Assembly (NCBI RefSeq): GCF_000374325.1
Contig: NZ_KB894080.1
Location: 153,190-217,189, forward strand
Length of the DNA: 64,000 nt
Direction: 5' to 3'
From: Allofustis seminis DSM 15817
GTDB lineage: Bacteria; Bacillota; Bacilli; Lactobacillales; Carnobacteriaceae_A
Below the pieces are notes generated by a model, which saw only the letters and a program-made list of their open reading frames with translations, did no database searches and was not told the origin of the DNA. Positions 27,200-36,424 of this stretch are shown here, piece after piece (the stretch's first letter is position 1; each line of letters begins with the position of its first letter). The translations under genes were made by a program, and so were the position numbers.

Positions 27200-27883
27200 T
27201 TAGCGCACAACATGAAAAATGGTCAAGAACATAATGCGCAAATCGGACATTAACCCGAAATCTAATAAGGAGTGTAAATTATATTTCATTTTTTGAGGTA
27301 ATATATCTTCGATATAGACGCGGTCCACGTCAGATGCTTGTGCAATCAATTTATTTTCATCTTTATAATAGATGCTGGCGATAGAAGTAACGCCTGCAGG
27401 TAGCAGAAGCGTTGCAAGCATCTCGTCAGTGTAGCTGTCGACATATTTGGGGACTTCTGGGCGTGTGCCAACAAAAGTCATCTCACCGCGCAAGATATTC
27501 AAAAGTTGTGGAATTTCATCGAGGCGATAGTCGCGAATTTTGTGGCCGACATGTGTAATGCGTGTATCGTGATCGGTCGTTACAAGACTACCTTTTTTGT
27601 CAGCATCTGTAACCATTGTCCGGAATTTGAAGATTTTAAAGGGTTTGCCATCGCGCGTGATACGTGTTTGGCGATAGAAGATGGGCCCTTTAGAATCATA
27701 TTTAATCATAAGACTAATAATTAAAAAAAGTGGTGAAAGAAGTACTAATAGCAGCAGTGACAATAAGATATCGCCTATTCTTTTAATGAAGAGGGCGAAG
27801 CGTTTCTTTTTAAGTGCTTGGTAATAGGGACGTACATTGTCATTTTGCATGGCTTTTGGCAAAGCATTCCACGAAGTTAACAT
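27200..27883 (-). CDS. initiating sugar-1-phosphate transferase of polysaccharide synthesis
   Basis: A 227-residue member of the bacterial sugar transferase family (WbaP/EpsL/CpsE catalytic core). One membrane helix (about 33-57) precedes the conserved KIFKFRTM, RDYRLDEIPQLLNILRGEM and VGTRPEVP motifs. Such enzymes move a sugar phosphate from a UDP-sugar to undecaprenyl phosphate, the first step of capsule or EPS repeat synthesis. AAAGGA lies upstream of the ATG. It is divergent from the main cluster, with galE behind it. Confidence 0.9.
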   Translation of the reverse strand: MLTSWNALPKAMQNDNVRPYYQALKKKRFALFIKRIGDILLSLLLLVLLSPLFLIISLMIKYDSKGPIFYRQTRITRDGKPFKIFKFRTMVTDADKKGSLVTTDHDTRITHVGHKIRDYRLDEIPQLLNILRGEMTFVGTRPEVPKYVDSYTDEMLATLLLPAGVTSIASIYYKDENKLIAQASDVDRVYIEDILPQKMKYNLHSLLDFGLMSDLRIMFLTIFHVVR

Positions 27884-27991
27884 ATTGCATAATCCTTTAC
27901 TATACGGCCAAAAAAGGGCGCGCGTTATTTCCTCATGCTATCAAAAAAATTGCCAAAAATCAATGAAGACTCATAGTATCCCCTGCAAAAA

Positions 27992-28041
27992 AGGCTAAAA
28001 AATATAATGAATAGCCTAAAATGCTAAAAGTGTGATAAAAT
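27992..28041 (+). promoter_or_regulatory. promoter region of the polysaccharide operon
   Basis: TGATAAAAT (28033-28041) is an extended -10 element about 82 bases before the first LicD gene. Just upstream AGGCTA (27993-27997 region) and TAGCCT (28012-28017) flank another TATAAT (28003-28008). The 240-base divergent region holds nothing else recognisable. The inverted repeat may be an operator. Confidence 0.45.
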
Positions 28042-28122
28042 GAATAGAATGTAAGTGTCCATCAACAAAATGATGTTGCACTTAAAATAATAAAAAAGAC
28101 GAAAAAACGATTAGGTGAGAAA

Positions 28123-29010
28123 ATGGATCACGAAAATAAATATGGGATTAAAGACATTCAAGAGAAGCTACTGGGAATCTTGCTTTATTTTAGCGATTTC
28201 TGTCAAGCACATGATTTACGCTTTGTGCTGGCTGGCGGAACTTGCTTGGGTGCTATTCGTAGTGGGGGCATTATTCCTTGGGATGATGACTTGGATGTTT
28301 TTATGTTGCGTGAGGACTATGAGAAGCTTATTCCATTATGGAATAAGTATGCCGATACGGACAGATATACCATCTTGCGTTCAAATGATCAACTGAATAT
28401 TCACCATGCAGCGACAGAAGTGCGTGATAATTACACAACATTTATCAATGATCATAGCAAGGATTTGGATATGAATCAGGGATTGATGATTGATATCATT
28501 CCACTTGATGATGTCCCTGCTTCGCGCTTTATGCAGCTGTACCAAAAAATTCATGCAATGCTTTTTGCATGCTATAATTTCCAGCGTCTGCCAAACCATA
28601 AAAGTAAACTCATCTATGAGATGACTAAGATTGCTTTGAAACTCGTACCATCTTTTCAGGCACGCTATGCGATTTGGAAATATTGCGAAGATCAGATGAT
28701 TAAAGCAGGGCGCCATTCAAATGGTCATGTTGCATCAATTATTGAAGGACCGACCATTATGAAACAGACTTTTCCAAAAGACTGGATCGAACAACCAGCA
28801 TATGTAACATTTGAAGGTGAACAGATGCCCGTGCCGCGTGATTATGATGCGTGGCTTACAATGTCTTATGGCGATTATATGCAGCTGCCACCAGAAGAGG
28901 AGCGCGTTTTACGCCACGATATTTATTTTTATGATATGCACACACCATACCCAGCTTACCGCGGGAAATATTATGCAGTAAAAGAGGGAAAACATGATCA
29001 AGCGAATTAA
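28123..29010 (+). CDS. LicD-family phosphotransferase, first copy
   Basis: A 295-residue LicD protein with the nucleotidyltransferase-like signature AGGTCLGAIR...IPWDDDLDV (about residues 38-62) and the C-terminal YGDYMQLPP. LicD enzymes transfer phosphocholine (from CDP-choline) or other phospho-alditols from CDP donors to cell-surface glycans. AGGTGAG precedes the ATG. The second LicD gene overlaps by 17 bases. Acceptor and donor are not shown by sequence; the choline genes at 42-46 kb and the cytidylyltransferase fusion at 35 kb are two possible donor sources. Confidence 0.88.
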   Translation: MDHENKYGIKDIQEKLLGILLYFSDFCQAHDLRFVLAGGTCLGAIRSGGIIPWDDDLDVFMLREDYEKLIPLWNKYADTDRYTILRSNDQLNIHHAATEVRDNYTTFINDHSKDLDMNQGLMIDIIPLDDVPASRFMQLYQKIHAMLFACYNFQRLPNHKSKLIYEMTKIALKLVPSFQARYAIWKYCEDQMIKAGRHSNGHVASIIEGPTIMKQTFPKDWIEQPAYVTFEGEQMPVPRDYDAWLTMSYGDYMQLPPEEERVLRHDIYFYDMHTPYPAYRGKYYAVKEGKHDQAN

Positions 29011-29953
29011 AAATGCACTATATACACGAAAAGTTTTGCAACAAAATCCGCCAACTGATATCGTTCATGAATTGACAGATGCGGAATTGAAGCAACTACA
29101 AGCATGCTTTTTGGGAATATTGAAAGATATCGATCATGTCTGCAAGATGCATAACATTACATATATGGCAGCAGGTGGAACGGCACTAGGTGCTATTCGT
29201 CACCAAGGTTTTATTCCATGGGATGACGATATTGATATCCTTATGCCACGTAAAGATTTGCAGAAGTTTGTGGAAATCTTCGAAGAAACACTTGGACAAG
29301 AGTATGAAATGACGTCCCCTAATTCAAAATATCCTATTGAGAGCTTAATTACAGCTATCTATAAAAAGAATACTTTAAAAGCAACTTTCAGTGCCTTTAA
29401 TACACCTTTTCCAAAGGGCATTCATATCGATATTTTTGCGATCGATGCCGTCCCTGAGAATAAGGTTATGCGGGCGATCAAAGGAAGCATTGCGATTATT
29501 TTGCAATTTATTGCAGTGTCATCATTATTTTATACATTTAGAAGCCCCGAGAAAAAAGACTTCTTCTACCAGACACCAGCAGGACGCTTTAATTATCGTC
29601 TGCGCTGCTTTGTTGGATTTATCTTTTCATTTGCACATTATGAAACGTGGGCGAATCTTTTTGATCGCTTCGTTCAAGGGCCAGCGGACTCCAACTTGTG
29701 GGCGGTACCGACTGATATTGGGCATTATTTTGGTCATGTGATGCCAAAAGATGTGTATTATCCAACAAGTGAGGCGAAGTTTGAAGATATGATGATTCAG
29801 ATGCCACACAACCCGCATGAATATTTAAAAAATCAATATGGCGATTATATGCAAATTCCGCCAGTAGAAGACCGCGAGAAGCATTTCTCTGTCGGATTCA
29901 GTGTTAATGTGAAAGAAGATTTAGAACGTGGAATTGATATTTACAAATCATAA
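28994..29953 (+). CDS. LicD-family phosphotransferase, second copy
   Basis: A 319-residue paralogue of the preceding gene with AGGTALGAIRHQGFIPWDDDIDI and C-terminal YGDYMQIPP. A hydrophobic stretch (about 160-180) could touch the membrane. Two different LicDs in tandem suggest two phospho-substituents or two acceptor sites on the repeat unit. Confidence 0.88.
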   Translation: MIKRIKNALYTRKVLQQNPPTDIVHELTDAELKQLQACFLGILKDIDHVCKMHNITYMAAGGTALGAIRHQGFIPWDDDIDILMPRKDLQKFVEIFEETLGQEYEMTSPNSKYPIESLITAIYKKNTLKATFSAFNTPFPKGIHIDIFAIDAVPENKVMRAIKGSIAIILQFIAVSSLFYTFRSPEKKDFFYQTPAGRFNYRLRCFVGFIFSFAHYETWANLFDRFVQGPADSNLWAVPTDIGHYFGHVMPKDVYYPTSEAKFEDMMIQMPHNPHEYLKNQYGDYMQIPPVEDREKHFSVGFSVNVKEDLERGIDIYKS

Positions 29954-29965
29954 GGAGTGTAAAAA

Positions 29966-31003
29966 ATGAAAGGACCCATTGACATTGTCATCCCTTGGGT
30001 GGACGGCGATGATCCGCAGTGGCGACAATGTTTGCAGCAGTACCAACCAACGAGCATGATGGATGCGGATGAGGCGCGTTATCGGACGTGGGATTGCTTC
30101 CGCTACTGGTTTCGTGCAATAGAATGGAATGCCCCTTGGGTGCGTACCATTCATTTTGTGACCTTTGGACATATTCCGGAGTGGTTGAATGTCAACCATC
30201 CAAAGTTGCATATTGTCAAACATGAAGACTTTATTTCTGAAGAATATTTACCGACATTCAGCTCACATACGCTAGAGCTGAACTTACACCGTATCCCAGA
30301 CTTGTCTGAGCAATTCATCTACTTTAATGATGATATTTATTTGGCGAATCCAGCGACTGATGAAGACTTCTTCAAAAATGGACTACCTTGTGACTCGGCA
30401 GTATTTGGCATCATCAAAAATGATGGGACAGAGAACTTTATGCCTTATATTATGCTTAATATGCTAGGCATGGTGAGCGAGCATTTCTCTAAAAAAGAAA
30501 TGCTAAAAAACAACCTTGGCAAGTGGTTCAATATTAAATATGGTAAATATTTATTATACAACCTCTATCTAAGTGTCTGGCCTGGGTTTACAGGATTTCG
30601 CAATTTTCATACGGCACATAGCTATTTGAAGAGTACGCTGGAAGAGTTGTGGGAGGAATATCCAGACATTCTCGACCGCACCTGTCGCAACAAATTCCGC
30701 AGCAAGGAAGATGTCAATCAATATCTAATCCGCTACTGGCAACTGGCAAGTGGCAAGTTCGAGCCGAAAGCGGTCGATTCAAAATATGTCAATATTGGAA
30801 AAGTTACTATTGAAGAGATTGAAGCGATGCTGGCAGATGAACATAATCTAACGGTCTGTATTAATGATGATCCAGGAGATTTTGATTTTGAACAAAAAGA
30901 AAAAGAAATGCAGCGCGTGCTACATGAGAAATTTCCGTATCCTTCTGCATTTGAGTTAAAGGAAGAGTGTAATGAATCGAACAAAAAACACCATAAGGAA
31001 TAG
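29966..31003 (+). CDS. Stealth-type sugar-phosphate transferase
   Basis: A 345-residue protein with the Stealth CR1 motif IDIVIPWVDGDDPQW at the N-terminus, RYRTWDCFRYWFRAIEWNAPWV, and CR2 with FIYFNDDIYL; the HTAHSYLKS region matches CR3. Stealth proteins (relatives of GlcNAc-1-phosphotransferase) build phosphodiester links in capsules. So the polymer probably contains sugar-1-phosphate bonds. AAGGAGTG before the ATG. Confidence 0.87.
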   Translation: MKGPIDIVIPWVDGDDPQWRQCLQQYQPTSMMDADEARYRTWDCFRYWFRAIEWNAPWVRTIHFVTFGHIPEWLNVNHPKLHIVKHEDFISEEYLPTFSSHTLELNLHRIPDLSEQFIYFNDDIYLANPATDEDFFKNGLPCDSAVFGIIKNDGTENFMPYIMLNMLGMVSEHFSKKEMLKNNLGKWFNIKYGKYLLYNLYLSVWPGFTGFRNFHTAHSYLKSTLEELWEEYPDILDRTCRNKFRSKEDVNQYLIRYWQLASGKFEPKAVDSKYVNIGKVTIEEIEAMLADEHNLTVCINDDPGDFDFEQKEKEMQRVLHEKFPYPSAFELKEECNESNKKHHKE

Positions 31004-32504
31004 CCTGTGGGGGATCATTTATCGCATTGTTACCCTGATCGGCCCTTTTGTCATTAAAACTATTATCATCCGCGAGTTAGGGATTCAATACAATGGGCTG
31101 AATGGGCTATTTACGTCGATATTGACTGTCCTGAACTTGACGAACTTAGGATTTAGCTCATCATTAGTTTATATGATGTATCAAGCGGTGGCCGATAATG
31201 ATAGCCAAGCATTATCGGCAATGTTGAACTACTTTAAAAAAGTTCACCGTACAGTAGGATTCATCATTTTGACAATGGGCGTGGCACTCATTCCATTTCT
31301 TAATGTGCTTGTCAAAGGAGATGTTCCTAGCGATCTCAACTTACAGTTGCTATTTTTCATTTTCTTAATGGAAGTTGTGTTCGATTATATTCTATTCTCC
31401 TATAATACGGCGCTATTTACGGCACATCAGCGCGATGATGTCATACTAAAAATTCAGACAGTGCGCTATATTATCCAATATACATTGCAAGCGGCAGTGC
31501 TTGCTATATTTAAAGATTACTATATCTATGCCATTTTGCTACCGATTATGGTGGCGGTTAATAGTGTCGGCTATCTGATCGAATCAAAAAAAATGTATCC
31601 GCATATTACATGTGAAGGAGATCTGACGGCCGAACAAAAAGAGACGGTCTATCAAAAAGTTGCGACCCTTTTTGGACACAATGTAGGGAACACTTTTTTA
31701 GTGAGTGTAGACAGCATTATTATTTCGAGCTACTTAGGGTTGATTACAGTCTCTATTTATAGTAACTACAATTATATTCTCGTGGCAGTCAATGGTCTGA
31801 TCCAAGTATTCACTGGTGGGAGCCTGTCTGCTATCGGGAATAAATTGATTACAGATTCCAAAGAAGATAATTATCATTTCTTCTTATTGATGAATTATGT
31901 ATGGATGGGACTTGTCGGAGTTTCGGCAGCCTTTATGCTTAGTCTGTATCAGCCTTTCATCTATGCATGGGCAGGTCCAGAATATATCTTGAATGATTTT
32001 ATTGTTTATTTTGTCGTACTTTATTTCTATTCATGGATGTTCCGTATTATGATGATGACATATCGCAATGCGGGAGGACTTTGGAATATTGACTGGCTTA
32101 AGCCATATGTTGGGATGATTATCAACTTAGTTGGAAGCATCTGGATGGTCAAAACAACGCAGAGTATTATTGGGGTGCTTGTGCCAACAATTTTTGTCTT
32201 TTTCTTTGTCTATTTTCCATGGGAAGCAGCAGTGGTCATCAAGAATGAATTTGATGAATCATTGAGACATTTTTTTGCAAAAGTTGTCTATTTATTTGGT
32301 GTGACATTTCTCGGTGTCGTAACATCATACTGGGTAAGTTGTACGATTAGCCCAGCTTATGGCTTGGCATCTTTTGCTTTGCGATTTTTGGTTGTTCTTG
32401 TGATTTTCCCACTGATTTGGATTGCGGGAACCTACCGTAGCCAAGAATTCAAAACAACATTAGAATATGCCGCCAAATATATTGGTGGGCCATTCAAAAA
32501 ATAG
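30972..32504 (+). CDS. Wzx-like polysaccharide flippase
   Basis: A 510-residue MATE/MOP-superfamily protein with about 12-14 helices and a basic N-terminus, moving lipid-linked repeat units across the membrane. Overlaps the Stealth gene by 32 bases. AAAGGAAGAG precedes the ATG. Confidence 0.87.
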   Translation: MNRTKNTIRNSLWGIIYRIVTLIGPFVIKTIIIRELGIQYNGLNGLFTSILTVLNLTNLGFSSSLVYMMYQAVADNDSQALSAMLNYFKKVHRTVGFIILTMGVALIPFLNVLVKGDVPSDLNLQLLFFIFLMEVVFDYILFSYNTALFTAHQRDDVILKIQTVRYIIQYTLQAAVLAIFKDYYIYAILLPIMVAVNSVGYLIESKKMYPHITCEGDLTAEQKETVYQKVATLFGHNVGNTFLVSVDSIIISSYLGLITVSIYSNYNYILVAVNGLIQVFTGGSLSAIGNKLITDSKEDNYHFFLLMNYVWMGLVGVSAAFMLSLYQPFIYAWAGPEYILNDFIVYFVVLYFYSWMFRIMMMTYRNAGGLWNIDWLKPYVGMIINLVGSIWMVKTTQSIIGVLVPTIFVFFFVYFPWEAAVVIKNEFDESLRHFFAKVVYLFGVTFLGVVTSYWVSCTISPAYGLASFALRFLVVLVIFPLIWIAGTYRSQEFKTTLEYAAKYIGGPFKK

Positions 32505-32513
32505 GAGGCGCTC

Positions 32514-33959
32514 ATGTTATTGGCTTTTATAAATGAATTTTATTATCGGTTGAATCAGTTATACCACGACCTCAGTCTGGTTCTTTCGGAAAGAACGGTT
32601 ACAATACTTTCGTTCATTGGAACGTTTATTTTGTCCATTCAACTGATTTTTAACAATATGAGTTTTTTGTGGTTATTTACGGAAGGCATTCCACTTTTAG
32701 GGGCAATGCAAGGCTTTTTATGGGAGGGTACTTTTTCAGTCGGATTGTTGCTAATGTTTCTTCCGATATTTCGCGAGAAAGTCGAACACTACCATAATCT
32801 TCCCCAGCAGATCAATAAGAAATTAATACTCCCGCTTATTGGCTATATTTTATTTTGGGGAATTTCCTTATTCACTGCTGGTTTTGGCCGCGTGAAATTT
32901 GTCATTATTGTGGCACTTATTGTCGTACCAATTTATATGCAAAGCCGCCAATTCAAAAACTATGACAAGCTCTTTAATCGCTACTTATATATGAATGTGG
33001 TGCTGGCCGCTATTTATTATGTCTTATCCTTTTTTTGGATGCCTTATGTTGGGGCACGTTATCCTGCACTATCTTTTAACCCTAATGTGATCGGTGCACT
33101 TGCATTATTTTTTGCAACATGTGCAGTTATTTTGAAATATCGGAATGCCAATCGAACGCTCAATTTATTTTTATATATGATAATTGGGGTATCATTTGGA
33201 TTTGTCTTGTTAGCAGAAACGCGAACTATCATTATTACTTTTGTGGCATTGACCATTGCAAGTGTCATGTTATCCTTTAGAGAGTGGAGCAAAGAGAAAT
33301 TATTGCGCCGCTGCGGTGAATTAATTGTTATTCTATTTATTTCATTAGGCACGATTTCAGCTATTGAAATGAAAAATGAGGGGGTTACTTATTTTAATGA
33401 ATTTGCCCCACCACATAATCCTTATTTTGAAACGGTTCGTACGTTAAACCGTAGAAAGTTACCACTATTTTATGAGTCGGTCGTTACGCAAGAAGATGCG
33501 AAGAATAGAAATTTTCTTGGACGATTTGAAGAAGAGCAAGAATCGACCGACCGTGTATTAAGTGGCCGTTTGAAAATTTGGCAAGATTATTTGGGCCGTT
33601 TGAAATTGTTAGGTCAGCGGGAACTGGATCGTGACTACAAACGCAAGCACAAAATCCCAATTCATGCGCACAATATTTGGATTCAAATGGCATATGATGG
33701 AGGCATCATCTGTGGAGCATTCTTTTTAATTTATACGGTGATGCGCTTTGTTGAAGGATTCAAAATATTTTTACGTGGAAATATTACATACTTTGAATTT
33801 GCTTTTATTGTCTCTTCTGTTTCTTTTGTCGTGCGTGGGATTGTAGAAGCAAGCTATTCTCCAATGTATTACAATATTGCACTATTACATTTGTTAACTT
33901 TAATTCCAATGATTTATAATAAGACGAATACAAAAAAACTAACACGTCTGATGCATTAA
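32514..33959 (+). CDS. O-antigen ligase/polymerase-like membrane protein (Wzy)
   Basis: A 481-residue protein with about 11-12 helices and one long outside loop (about residues 285-400) ending in the IHAHNIWIQMAYDGG motif typical of Wzy/WaaL ligase families. It probably polymerises repeat units outside the membrane. AGGAGG before the ATG, 9 bases from the flippase gene. Confidence 0.85.
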   Translation: MLLAFINEFYYRLNQLYHDLSLVLSERTVTILSFIGTFILSIQLIFNNMSFLWLFTEGIPLLGAMQGFLWEGTFSVGLLLMFLPIFREKVEHYHNLPQQINKKLILPLIGYILFWGISLFTAGFGRVKFVIIVALIVVPIYMQSRQFKNYDKLFNRYLYMNVVLAAIYYVLSFFWMPYVGARYPALSFNPNVIGALALFFATCAVILKYRNANRTLNLFLYMIIGVSFGFVLLAETRTIIITFVALTIASVMLSFREWSKEKLLRRCGELIVILFISLGTISAIEMKNEGVTYFNEFAPPHNPYFETVRTLNRRKLPLFYESVVTQEDAKNRNFLGRFEEEQESTDRVLSGRLKIWQDYLGRLKLLGQRELDRDYKRKHKIPIHAHNIWIQMAYDGGIICGAFFLIYTVMRFVEGFKIFLRGNITYFEFAFIVSSVSFVVRGIVEASYSPMYYNIALLHLLTLIPMIYNKTNTKKLTRLMH

Positions 33960-33975
33960 TAGAGGAGGAACCGCA

Positions 33976-35052
33976 ATGTTGAATTTTACAGTCGGACCCG
34001 TGCACTCAACCGAGAGCGTACGAGCGATCGGGGCGCAAGATGTGCCTTACTTTAGAACGCCAGAATTTTCTGAAGTGATGCTTGAGAATGAGCGATTAAT
34101 GAAGAAATTCGCTAAAGCTGCCGATGATGCGCGTGCATTATTCATTACTGGCTCAGGAAGTGCATCTATGGAAGCAAGTGTAATGAATGTTTTTACGAAA
34201 GATGACCATTTGCTAGTAATTAATGGTGGCAGTTTCGGGCACCGTTTTGTTGAGATTTGTCAAATTCATGACATTCCTTATACAGAAATTGTTCCTGCTT
34301 TTGGTAAAGGTGTGACAAGCGAAGATCTAGCGCCTTTTGATGGGGATAGCCGTTACACCGGCTTGCTAGTCAATGTGGACGAGACTTCTATGGGAATTCT
34401 TTATGATTTGGATTTGCTAAGTGCTTTCTGTCAGAAAAATGATTTAATTTTCGTTGTCGATGCAATCAGCTCATTTTTGTGCGATCCAATTCATATGGCG
34501 GATGCTCACATTGACGTCTTGCTGACAGGTTCACAAAAAGCACTTGCTTGCCCTCCAGGAGTATCGATTATGGTCCTTTCTAAGCGGGCGGTTGACCGTA
34601 TCTATGCTCATGAAGTGAAGAGTTTATATTTTAATTTGCAATCTGCACTCGATAATGGAGCACGTGGCCAGACACCTTTTACACCAGCTGTTGGGATTTT
34701 ACTTCAAATTCATCAACGCTTGCTAGATATTGAAAAAGCGGGCGGTGTAGAAGCTGAGATTGAGCGAGTGGCACATCAAGCAGAAGATTTCCGCAGCAAG
34801 ATAAAAGGGCTTCCATTTGAGGTTGTATCTGGAAGCTTACCTAATGCGGTAACTCCCTTGATGCCCACAACTATTAAAGCGACAGATCTCTTCCAAATTC
34901 TAAAAGATGAATACCATATTTGGGTCTGTCCTAATGGTGGGGAATATGCAGAGAAAATATTCCGCGTGGGACATATTGGCAATTTGACACCAGCAGATAA
35001 TGATACCTTAATCGCAGCATTTAACGATTTAAAAAAACGTGGATTGATTTAA
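33976..35052 (+). CDS. class V PLP aminotransferase
   Basis: A 358-residue fold-type I aminotransferase of the alanine-glyoxylate / 2-aminoethylphosphonate-pyruvate transaminase group. Asp162 in FVVDAISS and PLP Lys188 in LTGSQKAL are clear; NFTVGPVH at the N-terminus matches the group's substrate-phosphate loop. GAGGAGG before the ATG. Set between polymerase and a cytidylyltransferase fusion (16 bases), it probably aminates a small keto precursor that is then joined to CMP. No PEP mutase is present, so a phosphonate route is not supported. Confidence 0.82.
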   Translation: MLNFTVGPVHSTESVRAIGAQDVPYFRTPEFSEVMLENERLMKKFAKAADDARALFITGSGSASMEASVMNVFTKDDHLLVINGGSFGHRFVEICQIHDIPYTEIVPAFGKGVTSEDLAPFDGDSRYTGLLVNVDETSMGILYDLDLLSAFCQKNDLIFVVDAISSFLCDPIHMADAHIDVLLTGSQKALACPPGVSIMVLSKRAVDRIYAHEVKSLYFNLQSALDNGARGQTPFTPAVGILLQIHQRLLDIEKAGGVEAEIERVAHQAEDFRSKIKGLPFEVVSGSLPNAVTPLMPTTIKATDLFQILKDEYHIWVCPNGGEYAEKIFRVGHIGNLTPADNDTLIAAFNDLKKRGLI

Positions 35053-35067
35053 TTAGGAGGATGTATT

Positions 35068-36414
35068 GTGAAAAAAGTCATTACCTACGGGACTTATGAT
35101 TTATTGCACTATGGGCATATCCGTTTGTTGGAAAGAGCCAAAGCGTTGGGCGATTATTTAGTCGTTGGTGTGACATCTGACGGGTTCGATGCGATGCGCG
35201 GAAAAATTAACGTAGAACAGCCACTAATGGAGCGCGTAGAAGCCGTTCGCAAAACAGGTCTTGCAGATGAGATTATCATCGAAGAATATGAAGGCCAAAA
35301 GATTAATGATATTCAGCGTCTGGGAATTGATATATTCACAGTAGGCTCTGACTGGGAAGGTTATTTCGACTATTTGAAAGATTATTGTGAAGTCGTTTAT
35401 TTAGATCGTACGCAAGGCATTTCTAGCTCAGAATTGCGTTCGAGTAAATCAGCACTCAACCTTGGATTGGTCGGCGGTGTAGAGCTTGGCATCTTAAAAA
35501 AATATTTCGAAGAAAGTCTTGCGGTAAATGGCATCGAAGTGAGCGGCATTTATGGTGCCGATCAATCAGCTTATCATGAAGATAAAATGTCTACTTTACC
35601 CTATTTCAATGCATATGAAGAGCTACTAGAAGCAAGCGATGCAGTTTATATTATTTCGCATCCATCGCATCATTATCGCGATGTAAAACAAGCGCTTGAA
35701 GCGGGCAAGCATGTCTTAGTTGAATCACCAATTACGTTAAAACTTGAGCAGACGAAAGAATTGTTCAACTTAGCAAAAGAAAAGAAACTCGTCTTGATGG
35801 AAGCGATTAAGACAGCTTATTCGACAGCTTATTCTCGTTTACTTCTTTTAGCAAAAAGTGGTAAAATCGGAGATATCAAATCGATTGATGTGACATGCAC
35901 CAGCTGGAAAGATTATCGGGATGTGAGTGATTTTTCCGAAAAATGGAACAGTATGACGGCATGGGGACCGACCGCTTTGTTGCCGATCTTCCAGATGATT
36001 GGAACGGAGTACTGTGATAAGACGATGGTTACTCAATTCTTAAATGAAGCACAGCGCTTTGATGCATTCACCCAACTGAACTTTATCTATCCGAATGCCG
36101 TTGCACAGATGAAAGTCGGAAAAGGGATCAAATCAGAAGGGGACCTGCGCATCACTGGAACGCAAGGGTACATCTATGTGCCTGCACCGTGGTGGAAGAC
36201 GGATTATTTTGAGTTACGCTTTGAAAACCAAAATCAGAACAAACGCTATTTCTACCAATTAGAAGGTGAAGGCATCCGTTATGAGCTTGTCGCTTTTGTG
36301 AATGAGATTACATATCATCAGGGGAATACCTTTATTGATCCGCAAGTCTCCTATCAAATTGCCCAAATTGTAGAAGACTTCCATAAAGGAAAAGATTTGA
36401 AAATTATTAAATAG
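35068..36414 (+). CDS. cytidylyltransferase fused to a Gfo/Idh/MocA-like domain
   Basis: A 448-residue fusion starting with GTG (AGGAGG 8 bases upstream). Residues 1-130 are a TagD-type cytidylyltransferase: GTYDLLHYGHIRL with His14 and His17, and RTQGISSS (114-121). Residues about 131-448 look like a Gfo/Idh/MocA oxidoreductase, but the usual EKP motif is ESP (219-221) and the N-terminal glycine pattern GLVGGVELG is atypical, so redox activity may be lost or changed. The likely product is a CDP-linked small molecule for LicD proteins in the same operon. The substrate is unknown; glycerol-phosphate-like or aminated polyol-phosphate compounds are candidates. Confidence 0.85.
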   Translation: MKKVITYGTYDLLHYGHIRLLERAKALGDYLVVGVTSDGFDAMRGKINVEQPLMERVEAVRKTGLADEIIIEEYEGQKINDIQRLGIDIFTVGSDWEGYFDYLKDYCEVVYLDRTQGISSSELRSSKSALNLGLVGGVELGILKKYFEESLAVNGIEVSGIYGADQSAYHEDKMSTLPYFNAYEELLEASDAVYIISHPSHHYRDVKQALEAGKHVLVESPITLKLEQTKELFNLAKEKKLVLMEAIKTAYSTAYSRLLLLAKSGKIGDIKSIDVTCTSWKDYRDVSDFSEKWNSMTAWGPTALLPIFQMIGTEYCDKTMVTQFLNEAQRFDAFTQLNFIYPNAVAQMKVGKGIKSEGDLRITGTQGYIYVPAPWWKTDYFELRFENQNQNKRYFYQLEGEGIRYELVAFVNEITYHQGNTFIDPQVSYQIAQIVEDFHKGKDLKIIK

Positions 36415-36424
36415 GAAGATGACC

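Noticed and set aside
33976..36414. 2-aminoethylphosphonate synthesis as explanation for the aminotransferase and cytidylyltransferase
   Set aside because: No phosphoenolpyruvate mutase or phosphonopyruvate decarboxylase gene is present in the window.
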